Positions 7,751-16,517 of a stretch of DNA of 64,000 nt are shown here, piece by piece. A program made the position numbers and the translations under genes. The notes beneath the pieces are model-generated. The model was not told where the DNA came from, ran no database searches, and worked only from the letters and a program-made list of their open reading frames with translations. Location of the stretch: positions 248,001 through 312,000 of the forward strand of contig NZ_BMTW01000004.1 of assembly GCF_014649875.1 (NCBI RefSeq), in the 5' to 3' direction. Position 1 is the first letter of the stretch, and the number at the start of each line of letters is the position of its first letter. The stretch is from Streptomyces rubiginosohelvolus (GTDB lineage: Bacteria > Actinomycetota > Actinomycetes > Streptomycetales > Streptomycetaceae).

Positions 7751-8477
7751 ACGGCGTCGTACAGGCCGGCCGCCGGAGACCTCCCGATCGTCCGCCCAGC
7801 CGATGATGTGGGCCCCGCCGACGGCGGCCGTGAGCACGTTCTCGCGCTGGCGCTCAGGGGAAGGCGTCACCAGCTTCACGCGCGACAACCGCCGCACTCC
7901 GAGCAGGCACTTGCCGCATCCGTCATAGGGTCGTTCGACCGCATTGAGGCCCGTACCGCAGGACTTCTCTCCGCTCGAGCGCGCCCAGTACGGAGAATCG
8001 GCGGCACGCCCCAGAGCAACGATCTTTTCAGCCGAGGAAGCTCAGCCGCACCTGACGGTCCGGGTTGTCCCGGTTCGTGTCCACCAAACTCCGTTAAGGC
8101 AACCCCGAGGATAGCCCTCGCCTGTCGGCTTCGGCGATAGGAGCCCTGGGCGGCGCGCGCAGGGGCGGGTGGGCTCGTTGCCCTCGCCAGCCCTCTCACC
8201 TCCGCTGAGGAGCGCACCGCCGGGCGAGGACAGACCCGGGACGTGCGCCGCGACCGGGCCCTACCTCTGGCTGCCACTCATCATGAAGCCGACGAAACGG
8301 CGGCCAGAGCACGCACCGCGTTTGCAGTAAACGCGGGCACTTGATCGAGGACATGGCCCGACACTGAGGGCTGCCCCGTAAGTGATCTTGCTCTGCGGTG
8401 ACATCTCCGGTGCCAGGTCCGAGCAAAGCTTGCGCGCCGTTCCGGGGCAGACACTTTTGCCGGGTTGAGCTCGGGCG
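7751..8477. other. Gene-poor stretch between repeats
   Basis: No intact gene was found on either strand. It contains the YjbQ tail relic (listed separately). Around 8340-8460 there is sequence of more moderate GC that I could not assign. It looks like an accumulation of gene fragments. Confidence 0.45.
8028..8093 (-). pseudogene. YjbQ C-terminal relic
   Basis: Minus-strand translation gives RSLVDTNRDNPDRQVRLSFLG followed by TGA. This matches the C-terminus of the intact YjbQ/UPF0047 protein at 39139-39564 in this window (CLVDTNTSNTNRSVRLSFLGQ). No upstream part of the gene remains. The DNA is diverged from the intact copy, so it came from another yjbQ allele rather than a recent duplication. 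Confidence 0.6.
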
Positions 8478-8892
8478 CCTTCGGCAACGGCAGCTCTGTC
8501 CGGTATCCACACCTCGTCGGCGAGGTCCGCCGGGCCTCCCGCATCCGGGCCGCGGCCTCCTCCAACCGCGGGGGGGTTGGAGAGCAGGCGCAGCATCGCC
8601 GCCGCTCTCAACCCGTCGATGCCGGCCAGGTGCCATCCTCGGCTCAGTCCTGCTCGGGGCGGTGAAGGAAACCGGGCACCCAGCGAAGGGGAGCGCGGGC
8701 CGGGAAGAGCGTCAGCCGTCCGCCGAAGTCGATCAGGACCTCCTTTCGCGCCTGTCCATCCGCAGCACGGGACCAACGGTCCGCAACCGGTCTCACCAGT
8801 CGGCCGCCGGATCATGCCAGTCGCCCGCCATAGCTCAGCCTCGAGAGTGGCGAGCTCCCGTCCCGGCTCGGCGTACCAGTCCCGGAAACCAC
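8478..8892. repeat. Diverged direct repeat, copy B (decayed gene)
   Basis: This is the second, longer copy of the repeat at 7413-7750. It ends exactly where the thioredoxin reductase relic stops being readable (AGTCCCGGAAACCAC is shared at the ends of both copies). Minus-strand fragments such as EVLIDFGGRLTLF, GLRAAAMLRLLSNPP and EEAAARMREARR appear in different frames. It looks like a pseudogene that joined or interrupted the ars operon. Confidence 0.62.
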
Positions 8893-9055
8893 GTCGGGGA
8901 GACCGGGGAAGTTCTCGACCTCGGTGGCGGTCGCGAGAGAGCCACCGACGAAGATGCCGCTAACCGAAAGCAGGGGCCCGCCGCTGGGCGCGGGCGGTGT
9001 AGAGCGCGGCGGTGTATCCGGCGGGGCCTGAGCCGATGATGACGACCTCTCGCAT
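8893..9055 (-). pseudogene. Truncated thioredoxin reductase (arsT/trxB-like)
   Basis: It starts at ATG 9055, five bases after the arsC stop, and reads MREVVIIGSGPAGYTAALYTARAQ, the FAD-binding start of thioredoxin reductase. A stop at 8960 follows 31 codons. In a shifted frame the relic continues as GGSLATATEVENFPGLPDV, the next conserved TrxB block. It then ends at the edge of repeat copy B. In Streptomyces ars clusters a thioredoxin reductase gene (arsT) follows arsC. Here only its first fifth remains, with a frameshift. Confidence 0.8.
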
Positions 9056-9060
9056 CTCGG

Positions 9061-9483
9061 TCACGCCGTGGCCTCCGGCTTCGCCGGGGCGATCTCGGCG
9101 ATCAGGCCCTCGACCAGGGTCTTGATCTCGTCGCGGATCGGGCGGACGGCGTCAACGCCCTGGCCGGCGGGGTCCTCGAGCTTCCAGTCGAGGTAGCGCT
9201 TGCCGGGGAAGACGGGGCAGGTGTCGCCGCAGCCCATGGTGATGCAGACATCGGACTCGCGGACCGCGTCAATGGTGAGGATCTTCGGGGTCTCGGCCGA
9301 GATGTCGATACCGACCTCGGCCATGGCCTCGACGGCGGCCGGGTTGACCTGGTCGCCGGGGTTGGAGCCGGCGGAGCGGACCTCGACGCGGTCGCCGGCC
9401 AGGTGGGTCAGCCACGCGGCGGCCATCTGGGAGCGGCCGGCGTTGTGGACGCAGACGAACAGGACGGACGGCTTGTCGGCCAT
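9061..9483 (-). CDS. arsC: Arsenate reductase, low-molecular-weight phosphatase type
   Basis: This 140-residue cytosolic enzyme reduces arsenate to arsenite for export. The phosphatase loop C-X5-R is CVHNAGRS (Cys11-Arg17). A second redox motif, ITMGCGDTCP, carries Cys85 and Cys89 with Cys80 just before. The conserved Asp loop is probably LEDPAGQ. The Cys85/Cys89 spacing is the actinobacterial/archaeal form, so the electron donor (thioredoxin or mycothiol) cannot be read from sequence. It is divergent from arsR-acr3. Behind it lies a broken thioredoxin reductase gene, so reducing power must come from elsewhere. Confidence 0.95.
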   Translation of the reverse strand: MADKPSVLFVCVHNAGRSQMAAAWLTHLAGDRVEVRSAGSNPGDQVNPAAVEAMAEVGIDISAETPKILTIDAVRESDVCITMGCGDTCPVFPGKRYLDWKLEDPAGQGVDAVRPIRDEIKTLVEGLIAEIAPAKPEATA

Positions 9484-9539
9484 GGTGATCGTTCTCTCTC
9501 GTCGCAGGGCGGAACCCAGCCGCCATTAACTTCAGCCCC

Positions 9540-9585
9540 CGCTGGTATCAGCGAGTGATGATGTGACATTATCAGTGCATGCTGA
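9540..9585. promoter_or_regulatory. Divergent arsC/arsR1 promoter with inverted repeats
   Basis: The 95-base gap between arsC and arsR1 contains CGCTG-GTAT-CAGCG (9540-9553). It also has TCAG-TGCATG-CTGA (9572-9585), which spans the arsR1 ATG at 9579. There is no ribosome site before that ATG, so a leaderless transcript is likely. ArsR binding here is inferred. Confidence 0.4.
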
Positions 9586-9887
9586 CTTCAGTCGAACCTG
9601 ATGTGATCCGGGTGCTGGGCGATCCGCTCCGCCTGCAGATCGTGACCCTGCTGGCGCGCGAGACGCTCTGCACGACACACCTGGTCGAGGAGACCGGGGC
9701 CAAGCAGACCAACCTGTCCAACCACATGAAGGTGCTGCGCGAGGCCGGGATCGTGGAGACCGAGCCGTGCGGCCGCTTCACCTACTACAAGCTCAAGCCC
9801 GAGGTGCTGGCCGGCCTGTCCGAGCAGTTCGCCGCCCTGGCCGCCTCCGCCCGCGCCGCCGCCGATAACAAGAGGGCCTGCCCGTGA
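9579..9887 (+). CDS. arsR: ArsR family arsenic-responsive repressor
   Basis: This is a 102-residue winged-helix repressor. Its helix-turn-helix is TTHLVEETGAKQTNLSNHMKVL, followed by the wing GIVETEPCGRFTYYKL. Cysteines at 31, 64 and 101 are candidate arsenite ligands. It does not have the classical ELCVCDL motif, so the sensing site differs from that of the second ArsR in this island. The stop overlaps the acr3 start (GTGA), giving an arsR-acr3 operon. It probably controls both that operon and the divergent arsC. Confidence 0.92.
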   Translation: MLTSVEPDVIRVLGDPLRLQIVTLLARETLCTTHLVEETGAKQTNLSNHMKVLREAGIVETEPCGRFTYYKLKPEVLAGLSEQFAALAASARAAADNKRACP

Positions 9888-10996
9888 CCTCCACCGAGCC
9901 CACCACCGCCTCCGCTCCGACCGGCGGTGGGGACGACTCGATCGTCAAGAAGCTCTCCACCCTCGACCGCTATCTCGCGGTGTGGATCCTGCTCGCCATG
10001 GCCGTCGGCCTCGGCTTGGGCCGCCTGATCCCGGGGATGAACGACGCGCTCGCGAAGATCGAGATCGGCGGGATCTCCCTCCCGATCGCGCTCGGCCTGC
10101 TCGTGATGATGTACCCGGTCCTCGCGAAGGTCCGCTACGACCGGCTCGACCGCGTGACCAGCGACCGCAAGCTCCTGGCCTCCTCGCTGGTCATCAACTG
10201 GATCGTCGGACCCGCGGTGATGTTCGCCCTGGCGTGGATCTTCCTGCCGGACCTGCCCGAGTACCGCACCGGCCTGATCATCGTCGGCGTGGCCCGCTGC
10301 ATCGCCATGGTCATCATCTGGAACGACCTGGCCTGCGGCGACCGCGAGGCCGCCGCCGTCCTCGTCGCCCTGAATTCCGTCTTCCAGGTACTCGCGTTCG
10401 GACTGCTGGGCTGGTTCTACCTCGACCTGCTTCCCCGGTGGATGAACCTCGGCGACGGCCAAGGCCTGGACGTGTCCGTCTGGCACATCGCGCTGAACGT
10501 GATCATCTTCCTCGGCATCCCGCTGTTGGCGGGCTTCCTCACCCGCCGCATTGGCGAGCAGACGATGGGCCGCGACACCTACGAGGCGAAGTTCCTGCCG
10601 AAGATCGGCCCATGGGCGCTGTACGGGCTGCTGTTCACGATCGTCATCCTCTTCGCCCTCCAGGGCAAGATCATCACCTCGCAGCCGCTGGACGTCGTGC
10701 GGATCGCGCTGCCTCTGCTGGTCTACTTCGCCGTCATGTTCTTCGGCACGTTCCTCCTCGGCAAGGGCCTGGGCCTGGCCTACGACCGCACCACGACCCT
10801 GGCGTTCACCGCGGCGGGCAACAACTTCGAACTGGCCATCGCGGTCGCCATCGCCACCTTCGGCGTCACCTCCGGCCAGGCCCTGTCCGGCGTCGTCGGC
10901 CCGCTCATCGAAGTCCCGGTCCTGATCGGCCTGGTCTACGTCGCACTCGCCTGGCGGAAGAAGTTCGCCCCAGGCGCGGTAACGACGGCCCCATGA
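9884..10996 (+). CDS. acr3: Acr3-type arsenite efflux permease
   Basis: This 370-residue, ten-helix membrane carrier exports arsenite using the membrane potential. It is an Acr3 (BART superfamily), not an E. coli-type ArsB. Diagnostic features are GVARCIAMVIIWNDLACGD, with the essential Cys139, and the C-terminal helix GPLIEVPVLIGLVY with its Glu. The N-terminus (residues 1-27) is a cytoplasmic Thr/Ser-rich tail. It is translationally coupled to arsR1 through GTGA. A truncated arsO follows in an ATGA overlap. It works together with arsC on the other strand. Confidence 0.95.
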   Translation: MTSTEPTTASAPTGGGDDSIVKKLSTLDRYLAVWILLAMAVGLGLGRLIPGMNDALAKIEIGGISLPIALGLLVMMYPVLAKVRYDRLDRVTSDRKLLASSLVINWIVGPAVMFALAWIFLPDLPEYRTGLIIVGVARCIAMVIIWNDLACGDREAAAVLVALNSVFQVLAFGLLGWFYLDLLPRWMNLGDGQGLDVSVWHIALNVIIFLGIPLLAGFLTRRIGEQTMGRDTYEAKFLPKIGPWALYGLLFTIVILFALQGKIITSQPLDVVRIALPLLVYFAVMFFGTFLLGKGLGLAYDRTTTLAFTAAGNNFELAIAVAIATFGVTSGQALSGVVGPLIEVPVLIGLVYVALAWRKKFAPGAVTTAP

Positions 10997-11112
10997 CGCA
11001 GCACACGGATGTGGTGGTCGGCGGCGGCCAATCAGGACTCGCCGCCGGCCACCACCTGCGCCGGCGCGGCCTCGACTACCGCGCCGACCACGAGAAGCGC
11101 TACGACCGCTGA
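10993..11112 (+). pseudogene. ArsO-type flavoprotein, N-terminal relic
   Basis: The ATG overlaps the acr3 stop (ATGA). The 39-codon product begins with DVVVGGGQSGLAAGHHLRRRGLDY, the FAD-binding start of ArsO-type flavin monooxygenases, then ends at TGA. In the published Streptomyces arsRBOCT order, arsO follows the efflux gene, so this is the stub of that gene. Between 11113 and 11283 a short plus-strand piece, MLATQPIGYWSG, resembles a MarR N-terminus and may be another relic. Confidence 0.75.
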
Positions 11113-11283
11113 CCAGGCACCGGCGAACCCTGCCGCCACCGATGACATGCTGGCCACTCAGCCGATCGGATACTGGAGCGGCTCGGCTCAGGCGACCGGA
11201 CCGGCCCGGCGTCAGCCACACTCATCGGCGTCGGTCGCCCTGCCCACGATGCCGCACCTGAGATCGCATAGTCGAGCTGACGC

Positions 11284-11790
11284 TCACGTGATGGCCGGGC
11301 TGCGGCGCTCGACAAGGACGACATCGCGCCAGACGCCGTGATGGCACCCGATCCGCTCCCGCGTGCCGATGACCCGGAAGCCGGCCCGCTCATGCACGGC
11401 GAGGCTGGCGGCGTTCTCGGGGAAGATTCCGGACTGGATGGTCCAAATACCGGCTCGCTCGGTCGATTCGATCAGCGCCCTGAGCAGGGTGGAAGCGATC
11501 CCGCGACCGCGGGCCGCCGGATGGACGTAGACGGAGTGCTCGACCACCCCCGCGTACGAGCACCGGTCGGAAACCCGGCTCGCCGCGACCCACCCCAGCA
11601 CCTTCCCGTTCCCCTCGACGGCGGCGAAGCGGTGCTCGGGCAGCTTCGCCGCGTCGAACGCTTCCCACGCCGGAGCGGTGGTCTCGAAGGTGGCGTTCCC
11701 TTCGTCGACTCCCGCCCGGTAGATCGCCAGCACCTGCTCGGCGTGCTCCACCGCCAGTGGCACGACCACCGCACTCAGTGCCCCGCCCAT
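11284..11790 (-). CDS. arsN1: GNAT acetyltransferase, ArsN1/phosphinothricin type
   Basis: This is a 168-residue GNAT enzyme of the phosphinothricin N-acetyltransferase family. Recognisable blocks are IYRAGVDEGNATFETTAP, LPEHRF, CSYAGVVEHSVYVHPAARGRGIASTLL (acetyl-CoA loop), IQSGIFPENAASLAVHERAGF and the end HHGVWRDVVLVERR. ArsN1 members acetylate the alpha-amino group of arsinothricin, and some act on phosphinothricin. The ars context favours ArsN1. It lies 27 bases after arsR2 in the same direction, so arsenic-derepressed expression is expected. Substrate choice between the two amino acids is inferred. Confidence 0.87.
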   Translation of the reverse strand: MGGALSAVVVPLAVEHAEQVLAIYRAGVDEGNATFETTAPAWEAFDAAKLPEHRFAAVEGNGKVLGWVAASRVSDRCSYAGVVEHSVYVHPAARGRGIASTLLRALIESTERAGIWTIQSGIFPENAASLAVHERAGFRVIGTRERIGCHHGVWRDVVLVERRSPAIT

Positions 11791-11817
11791 TGCGCCCGCC
11801 CCCTTTCCGTCCGATTG

Positions 11818-12192
11818 TCAGGCCGCGGCCGGCATGGCCAGCAACTGGCCCATCGCGGCAAGCACCGAGGGCTCGACCCGGTAGTACACCCAGGTGCCGC
11901 GCCGCTCGGAGGTGAGCAGACCGGCCTCCTTGAGCTTCTTCAAGTGGTGGGAGACGGTGGGCTGGGAAACGCCGACGTCGGAGATGTCGCACACGCACGC
12001 CTCCCCACCCTCGTGCGAGGCGACGGCGGAGAAGAGCCGCAGCCGCACCGGGTCACCGAGCGCCTTGAACATCCGCGCCGCGATTTCGGCCTCCGCGGCG
12101 CTCATGGGGCGCTCGGTCAGCGGCGGGCAGCACGGCACCGCACCCTGACCACCGGTGGGTTCTAGTAGCGGCAACTCCTGCACATTCGACAT
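11818..12192 (-). CDS. arsR: ArsR family repressor, CxC type
   Basis: This is a second ArsR-type winged-helix repressor. Its classical arsenite-binding motif is GEACVCDISD at the start of the recognition region. The HTH QPTVSHHLKKLKEAGLL and wing GTWVYYRV follow. An N-terminal extension carries a CC pair (PCCPP), possible extra metal ligands. I prefer ATG 12192 (124 residues). A GTG at 12210 in frame would add MCQHRL. It heads an operon with arsN1. The start codon lies inside the CATAAGTCTATG palindrome, suggesting autorepression and a very short or absent leader. Confidence 0.9.
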   Translation of the reverse strand: MSNVQELPLLEPTGGQGAVPCCPPLTERPMSAAEAEIAARMFKALGDPVRLRLFSAVASHEGGEACVCDISDVGVSQPTVSHHLKKLKEAGLLTSERRGTWVYYRVEPSVLAAMGQLLAMPAAA

Positions 12193-12206
12193 AAGTCTAT
12201 GTTGAC
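12190..12206. promoter_or_regulatory. Putative ArsR operator at arsR2 start
   Basis: CATAAGTCTATG (12190-12201) has CATA/TATG arms and overlaps the arsR2 start codon. It runs into TCTATGTTGAC (12196-12206). The same 11-mer recurs at 12687-12697 in front of the flavoprotein gene, which suggests one regulator for both promoters. Confidence 0.5.
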
Positions 12207-12239
12207 ACACGTCGAACCAGCCTGGGGAGGGCCGTCATC

Positions 12240-12665
12240 GGCACACGAGCCGGGCGGCAACGCGCCGGGCGATCTGCTCCGCCTCCCGGCCGACACCGCG
12301 CAGCGAGTTCGAACGGGCTGCCCCGGCGGGCGCACCAGAAGCCGGCCGAGAGGCGCGGCGTCCAGGCCGGTGCGGGCCGTCCAGAAGTGCAGGTTCCGGC
12401 CGAGAATTCACGGGGCGGCGATCTGCGCCGCGGAACTTACGGCCCCGACCACCACCAGTCGGCCGCCGGTGACGGGCGCTGGGCTGCGGTAGTCGGCAGC
12501 ATGCAGCGCCTGCTCGGTGAACTCCGTCAGACCCGGCAGCACCGGCCGGTGCCGTCGAACGCCTCCACCACCATCCGCCGCAGCGCGCGCCCCAGCAGCG
12601 CGCGGGCGGCGGCGAGTCCGACCGGCCGCCACCGATGACATCGACGTCGATGTGCTCCCTGAACC
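12240..12665 (-). pseudogene. Second broken ArsO/CzcO-type flavoprotein
   Basis: Minus-strand pieces in shifting frames spell a flavin monooxygenase. It starts near 12663 with HIDVDVIGGG, then SGLAAARALL..VVEAFDGTG (FAD motif). A jump follows to TEFTEQALHAADYRSPAPVTGGRLVVVGAVSSAAQIA (NADPH motif), a stop, and LGRNLHFWTARTGLDAAPLGR. The order is that of the CzcO/ArsO family but with an internal deletion, at least one frameshift and a stop. It is divergent from the intact flavoprotein gene across the operator at 12680. The remainder, 12211-12239, holds nothing. Confidence 0.65.
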
Positions 12666-12679
12666 ATTTGCGTAATTCG

Positions 12680-12721
12680 ATAGACGTCTATGTTGACGCT
12701 CATCAATACAGGTGCGATGCT
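12680..12721 (+). promoter_or_regulatory. Promoter and ArsR operator of the flavoprotein gene
   Basis: The perfect palindrome ATAGACGTCTAT (12680-12691) abuts a -35 candidate TTGACG (12693-12698). GATGCT at 12716-12721 is a 17-base-spaced -10 candidate. The palindrome would let an ArsR dimer block the -35. It shares TCTATGTTGAC with the arsR2 operator. Confidence 0.5.
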
Positions 12722-12768
12722 GGGCCGCGCAAGCCATCGACAGATGTCGAACCACGCAAGGAGCCACC

Positions 12769-14172
12769 GTGAACGCGCCCGCCACCCCCGAGCTGCCCGT
12801 CGCCGTGATCGGAGCAGGCCCCTCCGGCCTGGCCGCCGCCGCCCACCTGCTCGACCAGGGCATCGAACCCCTCGTTCTTGAAGCCGGCCGGCAGGCCGGC
12901 GCCGCAGTGCGCGATTGGGCACACGTGCGCCTGTTCTCCACCTGGGGCGAGGTCATCGACCCGGTTGCCGAGAAGCTCCTCGCTTCCACCGGCTGGACCC
13001 GCCCCGACCCGGACACCTATCCCTCCGGCGGAGACTGGGCCGAGCAGTACCTCCAGCCGCTCGCCGACGCCCTCGGCGACCGGGTCCGCCTCGGCACCAT
13101 GGTCACCGGCGTCTCGCGCGCCGGCCGCGACCGCATCGTCGACGCCGACCGCGAGCAGCAGCCCTTCGTCGTGCACCTCACCCACGCCGACGGCCGCGAG
13201 GAACGCATCTTCGCCCGCTCCGTCATCGACGCCTCCGGCACATGGGCCACGCCCAGCCCGGCCGGCGGCAGCGGCCTGGCCGCCCTCGGGGAACATGCGG
13301 CGAGCGACCGGATCACCTACCGCGTCCCGAACCTCAAGAACCCCGCCACCCGCGCCCGCTACGCAGGCAGGCGCACCGCCGTGATCGGATCCGGCGCCTC
13401 CGCGTTCACCGCCCTCGCCTACCTCGCCGACCTCGCCAAGTCCAAGGACGGCACAGGCACCAAGGGCGTCTGGATCCTGCGCCGGGGCATCTCCGGCTCC
13501 ACCTTCGGCGGCGGCGAAGCCGACCAGCTCCCCGCCCGCGGCGCCCTGGGCCTCGCAGCGAAGGCCGCAGTCGACGAGGGCCACGCCGACGCCGTGACCG
13601 GCTTCCGCACCGAAGCGGTCGAACGCGACACCGACGGCCGCCTGACCCTCGTCGGCGAGGACGGCCGCCGCCTGGACTCCGTCGACGAGCTGATCGTGCT
13701 GACCGGCTTCCGCCCCGACCTGTCCTTCCTCAACGAACTGCGCCTGGACCTTGACGAGCGCCTCCAGGCACCGGCCGAGCTCGCTCCGCTGATCGACCCC
13801 AACCAGCACTCCTGCGGCACCGTCTACCCCCACGGCCACCGCGAGCTCTCCCACCCCGAACCCGGCGTATACCTCGTCGGGATGAAGTCCTACGGCCGCG
13901 CCCCGACGTTCCTCGCGATGACCGGCTACGAGCAGGTCCGCTCGGTAGCCGCCGCGATCGCCGGCGACCTCGCCTCCGCCGACCGCGTCGAACTCACCCT
14001 CCCCGAGACCGGAGTCTGCGGCGGAGCCGGCCTTTTCGACACCTCCGACACCAGGGAAACCGACAGCGAAGGCTGCTGCGCGCCCACCCCGCCTCTCGTC
14101 CAGCTCGGCACCCCCTCCACGGTCGGCGCAACTGCCGAAGAGGCTCCAGCAGGCGGCTACTGCAGTTCGTGA
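12769..14172 (+). CDS. FAD-dependent oxidoreductase of ars island, Cys-rich tail
   Basis: This is a 467-residue two-dinucleotide flavoprotein. FAD motif GAGPSGLAAAAHLL lies near residues 13-26, and the monooxygenase-like NAD(P)H motif GSGASAFTALAYL near residue 208. A C-terminal FAD contact is PGVYLVGMKSYGRAPTFL. The last 60 residues leave the fold and carry thiols: ETGVCGG, then GCC, then a C-terminal YCSS. This looks like a soft-metal-binding tail. GTG 12769 was chosen for its AAGGAG site. The promoter carries an ArsR-type palindrome. Its role in trivalent or organic arsenic oxidation/detoxification is inferred from context. Confidence 0.85.
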   Translation: MNAPATPELPVAVIGAGPSGLAAAAHLLDQGIEPLVLEAGRQAGAAVRDWAHVRLFSTWGEVIDPVAEKLLASTGWTRPDPDTYPSGGDWAEQYLQPLADALGDRVRLGTMVTGVSRAGRDRIVDADREQQPFVVHLTHADGREERIFARSVIDASGTWATPSPAGGSGLAALGEHAASDRITYRVPNLKNPATRARYAGRRTAVIGSGASAFTALAYLADLAKSKDGTGTKGVWILRRGISGSTFGGGEADQLPARGALGLAAKAAVDEGHADAVTGFRTEAVERDTDGRLTLVGEDGRRLDSVDELIVLTGFRPDLSFLNELRLDLDERLQAPAELAPLIDPNQHSCGTVYPHGHRELSHPEPGVYLVGMKSYGRAPTFLAMTGYEQVRSVAAAIAGDLASADRVELTLPETGVCGGAGLFDTSDTRETDSEGCCAPTPPLVQLGTPSTVGATAEEAPAGGYCSS

Positions 14173-14309
14173 CCAACCGGCGTGCCCCCGACGAGCTGGT
14201 CCAACTGCTGACCGAAGCAGGCCCAGGCGCGACCCGCTCGACACCCGTACCCCGGTCCACAGGCGGGGCAAGCCGGGTGCTGTTCAGGTCGATCGCTTAT
14301 CGTGCCCGC

Positions 14310-14333
14310 GCACCGCGGAACTGTCCGCGGTGC
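14310..14333. terminator. Hairpin in leader of permease gene
   Basis: A perfect 10-base-pair stem (GCACCGCGGA / TCCGCGGTGC, ACTG loop) lies just upstream of the ribosome site of the APC permease, 137 bases after the flavoprotein stop. It may be a terminator for the flavoprotein transcript or an attenuator. Confidence 0.5.
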
Positions 14334-14356
14334 GCATTCGGCAAGGAGAGAACGCC

Positions 14357-15642
<1,286 letters not shown>

Positions 15643-15650
15643 TCAGATTT

Positions 15651-15737
15651 TCACGCCGATGTAGGTGGTATATCCGTTTCCATTCGCCAGGTTGGAACGG
15701 ATTCTTCGGTCAGTTCGGCGGACATTTTGTTAGTCAT
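15651..15737 (-). CDS. 28-codon small ORF in AT-richer patch, doubtful
   Basis: This short minus-strand frame (MTNKMSAELTEESVPT.. ending IPPTSA) lies in a patch of about 100 bases with clearly lower GC than all surroundings. There is no ribosome site at normal spacing. It could be a peptide gene, but the base composition alone may explain the frame. The following stretch 15738-15949 contains nothing I can assign. Confidence 0.18.
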   Translation of the reverse strand: MTNKMSAELTEESVPTWRMETDIPPTSA

Positions 15738-15949
15738 CGAACACGCGCCCCGGGCCTCACGCAAAGGAAAAGCTCCCACAACCTGTCTGGCACCAGTTGC
15801 CGCCCCACCTCCATGCCATGGACAACGAGGACCCCGGCCAGCCGTCGACAGGAAAGGCGCTCGATGCTGGCACGAACGATTCCCGGCAAGCATCTTCGAG
15901 AGGCATGACCGCCATGACCGACTACCTACAGGCCGTCTTCGCGATGCTG

Positions 15950-16388
15950 GGCCCGAACGGAACTGCCGCTGGACGCAATGGAAATGGCATTGTGGAGGCC
16001 GAGGATCACGAGGGGCTCCGACCTCATCCGTCACAGCGACCGCGGGTCGCGATACGTGTCAATTCGGTATACCGACCGGCTCGCAGACATCGGTGCCTTC
16101 GCCTCCGTCGGGTCGGGCGCGGACTCGTATGACAACGCGATGGCCGAGGCACTGAACGGCACCTCCAAGGCCGAACTTATAGAGACGCAGCACCCCTGGA
16201 AGGACGTCACCAGGTCGAACGGGCGATCTTCCAATGGATCACCTGGTACAACGGAGAACGTCTTCACTCCGCGCTCGAATACGTTTCGCCCGCCGAGTAC
16301 GAGGGAGCCCTCCGGCGAAGCAAGGAGCAGATCCCGCGGCCCGCCTGAACCAAGATCACCGGATCTCTACGAAACTCGGGGCAGCTCA
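15950..16388 (+). mobile_element. Truncated IS3-family transposase, right end
   Basis: This is the C-terminal third of an IS3-type OrfB. It reads ELPLDAMEMALW, then IRHSDRGSRYVSIRYTDRLADIGAFASVGS (with the second catalytic Asp) and DSYDNAMAEALNGTSKAELIE (with the catalytic Glu). A frameshift near 16212 follows, then QVERAIFQWITWYNGERLHSALEYVSPAEYE ending at 16348. The downstream sequence ending GAAACTCGGGGCAGCTCA (to 16388) looks like the right terminal inverted repeat. OrfA, the first Asp and the left end are missing, so it is immobile. Confidence 0.85.
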
Positions 16389-16517
16389 GGGTGTGCGGCA
16401 GGGGTGTCAGGGCAGGGCCGTCGGGCCAACCAGGCCCGTTGTCAGTGGCGTCCGGCAGAATCCGCTTCACCGACGCCACCCTGACCTGGCGTCGCCCGGT
16501 AGGAGAAGAGGGTTCCT

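Noticed and set aside
11147..11283. MarR-like N-terminus (MLATQPIGYWSG)
   Set aside because: Only about a dozen residues look MarR-like before the similarity ends. I mention it as a possible relic but do not list it as a feature.
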